A DNA stretch of 64,000 bases, from positions 186,001 through 250,000 of the forward strand of contig CAKVGK010000002.1 in NCBI GenBank assembly GCA_934747385.1, read 5' to 3'. The notes below the pieces were generated by a model. That model was not told the DNA's origin, did no database searches, and saw nothing but the letters and a program-made list of their open reading frames with translations. The DNA is from an uncultured Clostridia bacterium (GTDB lineage Bacteria > Bacillota > Clostridia > Christensenellales > UBA1242). A program made the position numbers and the translations under genes. Positions 29,596-37,888 of this stretch are shown piece by piece; within the stretch, counting starts at the first letter, position 1, and every line of letters begins with the position of its first letter.

Positions 29596-30012
29596 ATGAA
29601 AGCAATGGGAATTGATTTTGGTTTGAGACGAATAGGCGTTGCGTTTAGTGATGAAACTAAATTTTTAGCAACACCATATGAGGTGTATGTAAGGCGGGAT
29701 GAGGCACAAGATATGCAATATTTTGTTGATTTGATTGCTAAAAATAAAGTTGATGAAATAGTTTGTGGCTTACCAATGAATATGGAAGGTAAGGAGCAAG
29801 AAATTGCAGAACTCACACGTGCTTTTATGAACGAATTGCAATCGAAAGTTGCGGTTAAAATAAGTTTTGTTGATGAGAGATTGTCCTCAGTTTTGGCGGA
29901 AGATGTGTTAAAGCAAAACGAGCGTGATTGGAAAAAACGCAAGCAAAAACTGGACGCAGTGGCAGCATCAATCATATTGCAAGATTATTTAGATAATTTA
30001 AGGAGATTTTAA
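29596..30012 (+). CDS. ruvX: Holliday junction resolvase-like YqgF/RuvX
   Basis: The 138-residue RNase H-fold protein has been implicated in pre-16S rRNA processing and proposed as a Holliday junction nuclease. It shows the first acidic residue in MGIDFGLRRIGVAFSD, VCGLPMNMEGKE, FVDERLSSVLAE and the closing LDAVAASIILQDYL. No Shine-Dalgarno lies before the ATG; the promoter is placed to give a leaderless transcript. The DUF1292 gene begins directly after its stop. Confidence 0.94.
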   Translation: MKAMGIDFGLRRIGVAFSDETKFLATPYEVYVRRDEAQDMQYFVDLIAKNKVDEIVCGLPMNMEGKEQEIAELTRAFMNELQSKVAVKISFVDERLSSVLAEDVLKQNERDWKKRKQKLDAVAASIILQDYLDNLRRF

Positions 30013-30345
30013 ATGGAAAGAACTAAAAAAGTGGTTGCAAAAAACCCAATTGAACAAATTTTGGACGAAAATAACACTGAAAACATTGTTTTGTACGACG
30101 ACCAACAAAATCCAATTACTTTTGAGCAAGTGGCATTAATCCCGCTTGACCGCACAAATGGTTTGTATGCAATTTTAATTCCTGTAACCCCAATGCAAGG
30201 TGTCAACGAGGGTGAAGGTGTGTTGTTTGAAGTGGACGAAGAAAAACAAACTTTGGAAGTGGTTAACGACGAAAAAATTATTGATGAAGTGCTTGAACTT
30301 TATCAAGCTTTGCTTGAACAAGACAAAAACAAAGGCAAAAAATAA
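30013..30345 (+). CDS. DUF1292 (YrzB-like) protein
   Basis: The 110-residue acidic protein carries the DUF1292 pattern: NIVLYDDQQNPITFEQVALI, then YAILIPV and EGEGVLFEVDEE. The family follows ruvX (yrrK) in Bacillus and Clostridium, as here, with no gap to ruvX. Function is unknown. A Lys-rich tail ends the chain. No clear terminator separates it from the rpsB promoter region. Confidence 0.88.
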   Translation: MERTKKVVAKNPIEQILDENNTENIVLYDDQQNPITFEQVALIPLDRTNGLYAILIPVTPMQGVNEGEGVLFEVDEEKQTLEVVNDEKIIDEVLELYQALLEQDKNKGKK

Positions 30346-30393
30346 AAACTAAACTTAAAGAAATATAAAATGCAAGAAATTGTCAATTTATTG

Positions 30394-30422
30394 TTGACTT
30401 TTTCTTGTTTTTTTGTTAGTAT
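30394..30422 (+). promoter_or_regulatory. rpsB promoter
   Basis: TTGACT (30394-30399), 17-bp spacer, TAGTAT (30417-30422) preceded by TGT (extended -10). Confidence 0.72.
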
Positions 30423-30428
30423 TGCCTC

Positions 30429-30531
30429 GTTCAATGAAAAAAGCACTCAGCACGATTGCTTATCTGTTGCCCAGATTGGGTTTTAAAGCAAAATGAATGT
30501 TGAGGAAGAGACAAACAGGAGGTAAATTTTA
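30429..30531 (+). promoter_or_regulatory. rpsB leader, candidate S2 control region
   Basis: About 100 bases of 5' untranslated RNA, GC-richer than its surroundings, with a perfect ATCTG-TTGCC-CAGAT hairpin (30462-30476) and an AGGAGG site at the end. S2 controls its own leader in some bacteria; that role here is inference. Confidence 0.45.
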
Positions 30532-31374
30532 ATGTCAGTTATTTCAATGAAACAATTATTAGAAGCTGGTTGCCATTTCGGTCATCAAACTCGCAAATGG
30601 AACCCAAAAATGAAGAAGTATATCTACACAAGCAGAAATGATATTCACATTTTGAACCTTGAAGATACTTCAAAACAAGTTGATGAAGCATATGTTTTCA
30701 TCAAAGAAAAAGTGCTTGCAGGCGCAAACGTTTTGTTTGTTGGCACAAAGAAACAAGCCAGCGAAACAGTTAAACAAGAAGCTGAACGTTGTGGCATGTT
30801 CTATGTTAACACTCGTTGGTTGGGTGGTACACTTACAAACTTCACAACAATCCGCAAACGTATTGACCGCATGAACAAACTTAACAATATGGAAACTCTT
30901 GGCGATTTCGATTTATTGCCTAAAAAAGAAGTTATCAAACTTAAAGCAGAACGCGACAAACTTGCTGCAAACCTTAGCGGCATTAAGGACATGACTTCAG
31001 TTCCAGGTCTTATCATTTTGGTTGACCCACATATGGAACACATTGCAGTTAAGGAAGCTAAACGCCTTGGTATCCCAACAGTTGGTATTGTTGACACTAA
31101 CAGCGACCCAGACGACGTTACAGTTTGTATTCCAGCAAACGACGATGCAATCGGTTCAGTTAAACTTATCCTTAGCGCTTTAACAGACGCTATTATGGAA
31201 GCAAAGGGCGGCGAAATTTTGCACGATCTTAACGCTGAAGACGAAGACGTTAGCATGGAAGCAATGGTTTCTGGCGAAATTGTTAAAGATGAAGAAAAGT
31301 CGGCAGAAAGCAAACCAGCACGCAAACGCGTTGCTAAAAAAACAGAAGCAACAGAACAACCAGTTCAAGAGTAA
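30532..31374 (+). CDS. rpsB: 30S ribosomal protein S2
   Basis: The 280-residue S2 starts with [20 protein letters not shown] and shows [30 protein letters not shown] and [19 protein letters not shown] with VDTNSDP, all family signatures. S2 is a late 30S assembly protein. A 50-residue acidic and Lys/Glu-rich C-terminal tail goes beyond the conserved fold. It is cotranscribed with tsf (15-bp gap), the universal pair. Confidence 0.97.
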   Translation: MSVISMKQLLEAGCHFGHQTRKWNPKMKKYIYTSRNDIHILNLEDTSKQVDEAYVFIKEKVLAGANVLFVGTKKQASETVKQEAERCGMFYVNTRWLGGTLTNFTTIRKRIDRMNKLNNMETLGDFDLLPKKEVIKLKAERDKLAANLSGIKDMTSVPGLIILVDPHMEHIAVKEAKRLGIPTVGIVDTNSDPDDVTVCIPANDDAIGSVKLILSALTDAIMEAKGGEILHDLNAEDEDVSMEAMVSGEIVKDEEKSAESKPARKRVAKKTEATEQPVQE

Positions 31375-31389
31375 TTTAAAGGGGGATTT

Positions 31390-32052
31390 ATGGTTCAAAT
31401 TACAGCAAAAGACGTTGCAAATTTAAGAGATATGACAGGTGCAGGCATGATGGACTGCAAAAAGGCTTTAACAGAAGCAGAAGGTAACATTGATAAAGCA
31501 GTTGAAATTTTGCGCGAACGCGGCGTTGCAAAAGCAGCAAAAAAAGAGGGCAGAATAGCAGCAGAAGGCTTTATTGAAAGTTACGTTCATGGCAACGGAA
31601 GTTTCGCTTCTCTTATCGAAATCAACACAGAAACAGACTTCGCTGCTAAAAACGAAGAGTTGCGAGAATTTGCTCACAACCTAGCAATGCAAGTTGTGGC
31701 TTCTCGTCCAATTTGTGTAAATATCAACGAAGTACCACAAGATTTAGTTGAAAAAGAAAAAGAAATTTATCGTGTTCAACTCATCAATGAGGGCAAACCA
31801 GAAGCTATTGTTGATAAAATTGTTGAAGGCAAAATTAACAAATATTACGAAGAAGTTGTTTTAATGGAACAAGTTTACATTAAAGACCCAGATGGCAAAA
31901 AGAAAGTTAAAGACGTTTTAACAAACTTGATTGCTAAAATTGGTGAAAAAATCACAATTCGTAGATTTGTGCTTATGGTTATGGGCGAAGGTCTTGAAAA
32001 ACGTAATGAAGACTTTGCAGCCGAAGTTGCAAAACAATCTCAAATGCAATAA
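31390..32052 (+). CDS. tsf: Elongation factor Ts
   Basis: The nucleotide-exchange factor for EF-Tu has an N-terminal UBA-like domain ([21 protein letters not shown]), the [10 protein letters not shown] motif that contacts EF-Tu, and the [12 protein letters not shown] segment near the C-terminus. At 220 residues it is of the short type, lacking part of the second core subdomain seen in the roughly 290-residue enteric and Bacillus forms. It follows AAAGGGGG. The terminator after it, not pyrH, ends the unit. Confidence 0.96.
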   Translation: MVQITAKDVANLRDMTGAGMMDCKKALTEAEGNIDKAVEILRERGVAKAAKKEGRIAAEGFIESYVHGNGSFASLIEINTETDFAAKNEELREFAHNLAMQVVASRPICVNINEVPQDLVEKEKEIYRVQLINEGKPEAIVDKIVEGKINKYYEEVVLMEQVYIKDPDGKKKVKDVLTNLIAKIGEKITIRRFVLMVMGEGLEKRNEDFAAEVAKQSQMQ

Positions 32053-32074
32053 TTTTCAGCATAATCCTAAAAAG

Positions 32075-32104
32075 ATAGCAAGCAAAACACTTGCTATTTT
32101 TTTT
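32075..32104 (+). terminator. rpsB-tsf terminator
   Basis: Perfect 8-bp stem ATAGCAAG/CTTGCTAT with a 7-base loop and eight T. Confidence 0.93.
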
Positions 32105-32119
32105 GCTTTTTTGTATTAT
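32091..32119 (+). promoter_or_regulatory. frr promoter overlapping the tsf terminator
   Basis: TTGCTA (32091-32096) lies in the right arm of the terminator, then a 17-bp spacer and TATTAT (32114-32119). Confidence 0.62.
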
Positions 32120-32175
32120 ACTTTTGTAAATTTGTTATCTAGTAATAGATAAGTTTATTTTTTAAGGAGATATTA

Positions 32176-32742
32176 ATGAACGAAGACGTTGAAATGACCA
32201 TGATGGATTATGAAGAAAAATTGGACAAACAATTTAACCATTTTATTGATGAATTAATGCTAATCCGCGTTGGCAGGGCAAACCCAAAACTTATTGAAGG
32301 AATAAAGGTTGATTATTATGGCACTCGCACACCAATTAATCAAACCTCGAATATAATTGTGCAAGACGCACGCATGCTGGTGGTGTCACCTTGGGACGTT
32401 AGCACCCTTAAGGCTATCAAAACAGGCATTGAGGCTGCAAATCTTGGTGTTTCTGTTAGTGATGACGGCAAAATTATTCGTGTTGGTTTCCCAATGCTTA
32501 CTGAGGAACGCAGGCGCGAATATAGCAAAGACGCAAAGAAGTTGCTTGAAGAAACAAAAATTGCAATGCGCAATGCTCGTCGCGATTGCTTGGATGTTTT
32601 TAAAGATATGAAAAAGAACAGCACAATAAGCGAAGACGATTTGGCTGGGCTTGAAAAAGACGTTCAAAAATCTTTGGACAATTACACAGAAAAGTGTGAC
32701 ACGGCATGTGAAAGAAAAATTGCGGAAATTATGGAGGTTTAA
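32176..32742 (+). CDS. frr: Ribosome recycling factor
   Basis: With EF-G, this factor splits post-termination ribosomes. The 188-residue protein has the RVGRANPKLIEGIKVDYYGT and WDVSTLKAIKTGIEAANLGV blocks and the three-helix-bundle helix EERRREYSKDAKKLLEETK. The start follows TAAGGAG. In most Firmicutes pyrH sits between tsf and frr; here only a terminator and promoter do. The stop shares one base with the uppS start. Confidence 0.96.
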   Translation: MNEDVEMTMMDYEEKLDKQFNHFIDELMLIRVGRANPKLIEGIKVDYYGTRTPINQTSNIIVQDARMLVVSPWDVSTLKAIKTGIEAANLGVSVSDDGKIIRVGFPMLTEERRREYSKDAKKLLEETKIAMRNARRDCLDVFKDMKKNSTISEDDLAGLEKDVQKSLDNYTEKCDTACERKIAEIMEV

Positions 32743-33467
32743 TGAATATTGAACAATTAAAAGGTGACCCACGTTTGCCTCAACACATTGCTTTAATTAT
32801 TGACGGCAACGGCAGATGGGCAAAACAACGAGGGTTTGTTCGCACCGTTGGTCACAAATTTGGCTTTGAAAATCTTAAAAAACAGGTTGAGTTTATTCGA
32901 GATTTAGGCATTAAAAATTTGTCAATTTATTGCTTCTCTACCGAAAATTGGAACAGACCACAAAAAGAAGTTGACTATTTAATGGAATTATTTGATAAAA
33001 TGTTGGATGATTACGAACGCGATTATCTAAATAAAGACGTTAAAATAATCATTTCTGGCGATATGACTGACGAACGTCTGCCAAAAATTGTTAGGGAAAA
33101 GGCAATCACTTTGATGGAAAAAACAAAGAACAAAACAGGGTTTGTTTTGAATCCTTGCATAAATTATGGCGGAAAACAAGAGATTTTAAAGGCCGTTAAC
33201 GAGTGCCTTAGCGAGGGCTTGACTCATGTAACCGAGCAGGATATTGTTAACCACCTTTATTCAGCTGAACTTTTGCCATTGGACTTTATTATTCGCACTT
33301 CAGGTGAAAGACGCACAAGCAATTTCCAAGTTTGGCAATCCGCTTATAGTGAGTGGTATTTCCCAAAGACTTTTTGGCCAGCATTCACAAAAAAAGACCT
33401 CGTAAAGGCATTAAAAAGTTATATGTCCCGTGAACGTAGATATGGGGCAATAAAGGAAGAAAAATAA
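32742..33467 (+). CDS. uppS: Undecaprenyl diphosphate synthase
   Basis: This cis-prenyltransferase makes the C55 lipid carrier for peptidoglycan from farnesyl and isopentenyl diphosphate. The 241-residue protein shows the catalytic Asp motif ALIIDGNGRWAKQRG, GHKFGFENL, STENWNRP and the closing IIRTSGERRTSNFQVWQSAY with SEWYF. It is coupled to frr by a TAATG overlap and followed by cdsA after one base. It needs C5 precursors, though the usual nearby MEP genes are missing. Confidence 0.96.
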   Translation: MNIEQLKGDPRLPQHIALIIDGNGRWAKQRGFVRTVGHKFGFENLKKQVEFIRDLGIKNLSIYCFSTENWNRPQKEVDYLMELFDKMLDDYERDYLNKDVKIIISGDMTDERLPKIVREKAITLMEKTKNKTGFVLNPCINYGGKQEILKAVNECLSEGLTHVTEQDIVNHLYSAELLPLDFIIRTSGERRTSNFQVWQSAYSEWYFPKTFWPAFTKKDLVKALKSYMSRERRYGAIKEEK

Positions 33468-33468
33468 T

Positions 33469-34368
33469 ATGAAAAAGAGATTATTAACAAGTATTTTTAT
33501 TGTTTTGGCATCAGTTCTGGCAATTGCAAGCAAATTTTTGCCAAACAACATTGGTGACTATATTTTTGACATATTTGTGATTTTTATTTGCTTCATTGCA
33601 AGCAACGAAATGTCTAACATTCTTTCAAAGCAGGGCAAAGAACCAAACAGAATGTTTAGCATGTTTTACATAGTTTTGAACTATATAATTTTGCTTGTCT
33701 GCAACGGAAAAATCAACATTGGTTTTATTGCATTAATTCAAATTGGTGCATTGCTGGTTTATAACTTTTTGGTTTGCCTTTTTGAGTTCTTTTCAAACAC
33801 ACAAGCTGGCTTTAAAACAGCATTTAAAACAGCATTGTTCACTTTAATCAATTGTGCTTATCCAACATTCTTGTTTGCAACATTGCTTCAAATCAATCGC
33901 ATTGAGGCATACGCAACAATTGAAGGAGTGTCAGTTTCATTCATAATATTGATTTTTGCAATCACAATGTTGACCGACACATTTGCATATCTCATTGGTT
34001 CAGCGTTTAAAGGTCCAAAACTTGCGCCCAAAATCAGCCCAAACAAAACAATAAGTGGGGCAGTTGGCGGATTGTTAGGTGGCGTGTTTGGTGCTTTAAT
34101 TGTTTTTGTCATTGTTAACTTTTATGCTGGTTGGCAACCAATCTTGTCAGCCTTTAACCTTGATTGGTGGCATTTTATGCTTATTGGTTTTGTTGCTTCT
34201 GCGATTGGACAAGCAGGCGACTTGTTTGAAAGCTATTTAAAGCGCAAAGCAGCTATTAAAGATAGCGGAACAATTTTCCCAGGGCATGGCGGCATGATGG
34301 ATAGAGTTGACGCAATGACTTTTGTTTCACCATTCATTTATGTTATTTTGTTGTGCGTTTTAATTTAA
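33469..34368 (+). CDS. cdsA: Phosphatidate cytidylyltransferase
   Basis: This integral membrane enzyme makes CDP-diacylglycerol, the precursor of acidic phospholipids. The 299-residue protein has about eight hydrophobic segments and the C-terminal CDS signature with LFESYLKRKAAIKDSGTIFP and GHGGMMDRVDA, preceded by APKISPNKTISGAVGG. It begins one base after uppS. rseP, not dxr, follows. Confidence 0.95.
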   Translation: MKKRLLTSIFIVLASVLAIASKFLPNNIGDYIFDIFVIFICFIASNEMSNILSKQGKEPNRMFSMFYIVLNYIILLVCNGKINIGFIALIQIGALLVYNFLVCLFEFFSNTQAGFKTAFKTALFTLINCAYPTFLFATLLQINRIEAYATIEGVSVSFIILIFAITMLTDTFAYLIGSAFKGPKLAPKISPNKTISGAVGGLLGGVFGALIVFVIVNFYAGWQPILSAFNLDWWHFMLIGFVASAIGQAGDLFESYLKRKAAIKDSGTIFPGHGGMMDRVDAMTFVSPFIYVILLCVLI

Positions 34369-34417
34369 TTTGCTAAGCAAAACGTATTAAATTAAGTTTC
34401 TTTTAATAAAATATCAT

Positions 34418-35584
34418 ATGTTTAATTTACTAAGTGTTTCATCTGCTTTTTCTTACATTGGCTACATTTTGCTAGCCATTGTTGTTTTATTGCTTATGGT
34501 GCTTATACATGAATTTGGTCACTACATTGCAGGCAAAATTCTTAAATTTGAAATAACAGAATTTAGTGTTGGCTTTGGTCCAAAACTTTTACAAAAAAAG
34601 AAAAAAAATGGCGAACTTTTCACTTTAAGGCTAATTCCTCTTGGAGGATATTGTGCTTTTGCAGGCGAAAATGAAGATGGAACAGACAATCCAAAAGCAT
34701 TCAACAATCAAAAGCCTTGGAAGCGCTTAATCGTGCTTTTCTGTGGCGCTTTCTTCAACTTTTTAAGCGCAATCATATTTTCGTTTGTGGCACTTATGGC
34801 ATGTGGCTATGAACAATTGCAAGTTAAGCAGATAAACACAACTTCAATCAACAACACTTATTTACAGCAAAATGACGTAATTTATGGCATTGAAGGCAAT
34901 AAATTTGATTTCGTAAAAGACGACATGTTTAATGTGCTTGTTGATGAACATATTGCAAACAATTATAAAACATATAAGGGCAGTGATTTGACTGCTGAAT
35001 ATAGTTTTGTTGACAACGGAAAAACCTATTACATGGTGTCGTGCGACATTGATTTTATGGTGAAGCGTGATGGTCAAAAGTTAACACAGAATGGCAAAAT
35101 TAATGTTGTTTACAATGCAGAAGGCAAGGCTCAAGGTTGGTCAATGTATGCAGAATATGATAAAACTGGCGACATAACCATTCAATACTACAAATATTCA
35201 TTCGGTGAGGCATTGCTTCAAGCCATTCCATTCACTTGCAGATGGGCGTGGAAAGTGCTTATTATATTTGGTCAATTGATAACTGGACAATTGTCAATCA
35301 AGGCTCTTGGTGGCCCAGTTACAACAATAAAAAGCATGGCAACAATGACAATGCAAAGTTTCAGTTTGCTGTTTTTACTTTTACCTTTAATTGCAGTTAA
35401 TTTGGCGGTTTTTAACTTGCTTCCAATCCCTGCACTTGACGGATTTCAGATGATTTTTGTTATAATTGAATGGATACGCAAAAAACCAGTTAAGCGTGAA
35501 GTGGTAAATATGATAAACAACATTGGCTTGATAGTTCTGTTTGCCTTTGTTATAGTTGTGGACGCACTTCAATTTATTCTTTAA
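34418..35584 (+). CDS. rseP: RseP-type site-2 zinc metalloprotease
   Basis: This intramembrane protease cleaves transmembrane substrates such as anti-sigma factors. In 388 residues: zinc site HEFGH in the first membrane segment (VLIHEFGHYIAGK), the FSVGFGPKLLQ segment, a divergent periplasmic PDZ-like region (about residues 125-270), and the C-terminal third ligand motif in NLLPIPALDGFQM. LDGF replaces the usual LDGG. The aspartate is kept, so activity is likely. No clear Shine-Dalgarno precedes the ATG; the gene lies 49 bp after cdsA. Confidence 0.93.
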   Translation: MFNLLSVSSAFSYIGYILLAIVVLLLMVLIHEFGHYIAGKILKFEITEFSVGFGPKLLQKKKKNGELFTLRLIPLGGYCAFAGENEDGTDNPKAFNNQKPWKRLIVLFCGAFFNFLSAIIFSFVALMACGYEQLQVKQINTTSINNTYLQQNDVIYGIEGNKFDFVKDDMFNVLVDEHIANNYKTYKGSDLTAEYSFVDNGKTYYMVSCDIDFMVKRDGQKLTQNGKINVVYNAEGKAQGWSMYAEYDKTGDITIQYYKYSFGEALLQAIPFTCRWAWKVLIIFGQLITGQLSIKALGGPVTTIKSMATMTMQSFSLLFLLLPLIAVNLAVFNLLPIPALDGFQMIFVIIEWIRKKPVKREVVNMINNIGLIVLFAFVIVVDALQFIL

Positions 35585-35652
35585 TAAAAACATTATAAAA
35601 ATTATTGGTATTCTCACAACCAAAAGGAATGTGTTGCAAAATATTACAAATA

Positions 35653-35681
35653 TTGACACATTCCCTTTTTTATGCTATAAT
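35653..35681 (+). promoter_or_regulatory. Promoter of the PolC-like gene, near-leaderless
   Basis: TTGACA (35653-35658), 17-bp spacer, TATAAT (35676-35681) preceded by TGC: full consensus plus extended -10. The expected start point leaves only about 5 bases before the ATG at 35693. Confidence 0.88.
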
Positions 35682-35692
35682 GATGCATATTT

Positions 35693-37213
35693 ATGGATAA
35701 ATTAAAGGTTCTTGACGCCATTTATGATGGTTTAAAATTTAAGGATGCAACGTACAGTGAAAAAAACAATGTCTGCACTGTAGATTTTTTGTATAATCCA
35801 GATTCTTTCAAGCCAACAGATGAAGCAAAGCAAAAAATATATCAAACTTTGAATGAGGAAATTGGTGATTTTGTTAAATATGAGTTGAATTTGATTTCTT
35901 GTCCGCTTGATAAACGCACAATTGCAAATTACACTTACACCACAATAAAAAACAATTTTCCAGCAATGAATAAGGAATTTGGTTTTGACGACATTTCCGT
36001 TGAAATTAACCATATGCAGGTTGACGTGCGCCTTAAACTTGCTCCAGCAACTTATGAGTATGCCACAGAACTTAACAGGGCGGACTTGGTTGCACAAAAG
36101 TTAAGCGAGAGTTTTTACGCCAACTTTAATGTTATTTTTGAAAAAAAGGCGGAAAGCACACAAACTCAAAAGAGTTATATTGAAAATAATGCCGAACTTA
36201 TGGATAGCATAAAGGTTAATGAGGATAAAACTATTTATCATTTAACTGAAGTGACAGATATTGTTGGCAAAAATGACTATTCAACAGCCATGGACTACAG
36301 CAAAATTACAACCGCAGTTGAAAACGTTGCAATTTGTGGCGAGGTAACAAATGTTCAACGCCGCACATATACCCGCAAATTTACGCGTAACGGCGAAACT
36401 CAGGACATTGAAAAAGCATTTTATACAATCACAATTCGCAATGACGGAAAATTTATGTATTGTTCAATTTTCCCAAAACAAGCAGACGAAGCTAAAGGTG
36501 ATTTAATTGAAGTTGGCATGAAAGTCTGCATGTTTGGCTCATTTCGAGAGTTTAATGGCAAGTTAAACTTCACTGCAAACTCAATTGCAAGGTGTGTTTA
36601 TGCTCGTGATGAAATTAGGGGAGCAATGAAGCAAGTCAACGATGAATATCACACAGTGTTACCAAAAGAATACATAGATTATGAACAAAAAGGCTTATTT
36701 GACGAAGAAGACAAAGTGTTTGACGGCACTTTTGTTGTTTTTGACTTGGAAACAACGGGTTTGGAAGCTAATAAAGATGAAATTATTGAAATTGGCGCTT
36801 GCAAAGTTGAACAGGGTAAAATAACCGAAACATTTTCAACATTTGTTAAACCAAGCAAGCATATTCCTCGCGAAATCACAGAACTTACAGGCATTAATGA
36901 CGCCATGGTTGCAGACGCACCAAGCATAAATTACGTTTTGCCAGATTTCTACAAATTCTGCTACGGCGCAACTATGGTTGGGCATAATGTTTCGTTCGAT
37001 ATTGGGTTTATTTACAATGCTGCAAAAAAGTTATCTTACAATTTCAACAATCCATTGATGGACACTATTGAAATGGCTCACAAAAAGTTACCTGGGCTTA
37101 AAAATTACAAACTTGGCACAGTTGTTGAGCGCTTAAAAATTGTCTTGGACAATGCTCACCGCGCAATTAACGACGCCACAGCAACAGCAAAAGTGTTCAT
37201 CAAATTAATGTAA
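35693..37213 (+). CDS. PolC-like N-terminal/OB/DEDDh exonuclease protein without polymerase
   Basis: This 506-residue protein sits where polC normally lies (between rseP and rimP). About residues 1-170 resemble the PolC N-terminal region, and residues 200-300 form an OB-type domain (ICGEVTNVQRRTYTRKF ... GMKVCMFGSFREFNGKLNF). From 347 there is a complete PolC-type proofreading exonuclease: FDLETTGL (D351, E353), VGHNVSFDIGF (D436) and NAHRAINDATATA (H489, D494). The PHP domain and whole polymerase module (about 900 residues in Bacillus PolC) are absent, and no remnant of them follows. It may supply 3'-5' proofreading in trans to a DnaE-type replicase; it could instead act on RNA or in repair. 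No ribosome site is seen. Confidence 0.85.
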   Translation: MDKLKVLDAIYDGLKFKDATYSEKNNVCTVDFLYNPDSFKPTDEAKQKIYQTLNEEIGDFVKYELNLISCPLDKRTIANYTYTTIKNNFPAMNKEFGFDDISVEINHMQVDVRLKLAPATYEYATELNRADLVAQKLSESFYANFNVIFEKKAESTQTQKSYIENNAELMDSIKVNEDKTIYHLTEVTDIVGKNDYSTAMDYSKITTAVENVAICGEVTNVQRRTYTRKFTRNGETQDIEKAFYTITIRNDGKFMYCSIFPKQADEAKGDLIEVGMKVCMFGSFREFNGKLNFTANSIARCVYARDEIRGAMKQVNDEYHTVLPKEYIDYEQKGLFDEEDKVFDGTFVVFDLETTGLEANKDEIIEIGACKVEQGKITETFSTFVKPSKHIPREITELTGINDAMVADAPSINYVLPDFYKFCYGATMVGHNVSFDIGFIYNAAKKLSYNFNNPLMDTIEMAHKKLPGLKNYKLGTVVERLKIVLDNAHRAINDATATAKVFIKLM

Positions 37214-37300
37214 AAGCAGTTTAATTTGTTAAAACTTGCTGTATTTTAAGCAAAACTCCTTAAAATATATACTAATTTAATTAAAAAATAGCAAAAACTA

Positions 37301-37329
37301 TTGATTAAATATTTTTATTGTGTTATACT
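37301..37329 (+). promoter_or_regulatory. rimP-nusA-infB operon promoter
   Basis: TTGATT (37301-37306), 17-bp spacer, TATACT (37324-37329) preceded by TGT (extended -10), 92 bp before rimP. Confidence 0.8.
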
Positions 37330-37342
37330 AAAAATGATTTCT

Positions 37343-37365
37343 AGGGGTGGCCGGGTGCCACCCCT
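37343..37365 (+). promoter_or_regulatory. GC-rich 5' hairpin in the rimP-nusA leader
   Basis: Perfect 9-bp stem AGGGGTGGC/GCCACCCCT with loop CGGGT, starting about 7 bases after the predicted transcript start. It has no T-run. It stands out in an otherwise AT-rich leader; a weaker TTTGT/ACAAA hairpin follows. It may stabilise the 5' end or act as a protein or NusA target. Confidence 0.6.
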
Positions 37366-37420
37366 GATTGTTTGTAAAAAACAAATTAGCAAAATTTTAA
37401 AACATTTAATAAGGAGATAT

Positions 37421-37873
37421 ATGAAAGTTAGCGATATTGTAAAAGACAAAATTGCACCAATGTTTACTGGAGATATTCAACTTGTTGACGTTGAGTACGA
37501 AAAAAGAAATGACGGCATGCACCTTGTTGTGTATATTGACAAACCAACTGGCATTCAAATTGAGGATTGCGTTGAAATCAGCCGCATGATTGACCCGGTT
37601 TTGGACGAACTTAACCCAACAAAGGATGAAAAATACGCGTTGGATGTTTCAAGCTATGGGTTAGATAAACCTCTTAAATTTGATTGGCAGTTCAAAAAAT
37701 ATGCAAATCAAAAAGTTGAAGTAAAATTATACCACAAGATTGACGGAAGAAAAGAGTTTGTTGCAACCTTAATTGCAAGGGACGAAAAGTCAACCCAGTT
37801 TAATTTGGAAGACCAAGTTATAACAATATCTAATGCAGACATTGCGTATATCACACCATATATTGAATTTTAA
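37421..37873 (+). CDS. rimP: Ribosome maturation factor RimP
   Basis: This small-subunit assembly factor heads the nusA operon in most bacteria. From ATG 37421 (after AAGGAG) it has 150 residues: LVDVEYEKRNDGMHLVVYID, the DCVEISRMIDPVLDE helix, then DVSSYGLDKPLKF (usually VSSPGLDRPL) leading into the C-terminal SH3-like barrel. The longer upstream frame crosses the promoter and hairpin and was rejected. nusA follows after 15 bp. Confidence 0.94.
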   Translation: MKVSDIVKDKIAPMFTGDIQLVDVEYEKRNDGMHLVVYIDKPTGIQIEDCVEISRMIDPVLDELNPTKDEKYALDVSSYGLDKPLKFDWQFKKYANQKVEVKLYHKIDGRKEFVATLIARDEKSTQFNLEDQVITISNADIAYITPYIEF

Positions 37874-37888
37874 GGAGAACAAGAGAAA

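Noticed and set aside
37214..37260. Terminator after the PolC-like gene
   Set aside because: The GCAGTTTAA / TTAAAACTTGC pairing is imperfect with bulges and only a short T stretch; not strong enough to call.
37301..37420. rimP extended N-terminus
   Set aside because: It would be read through the -10 box and the GC-rich hairpin; ATG 37421 has AAGGAG.
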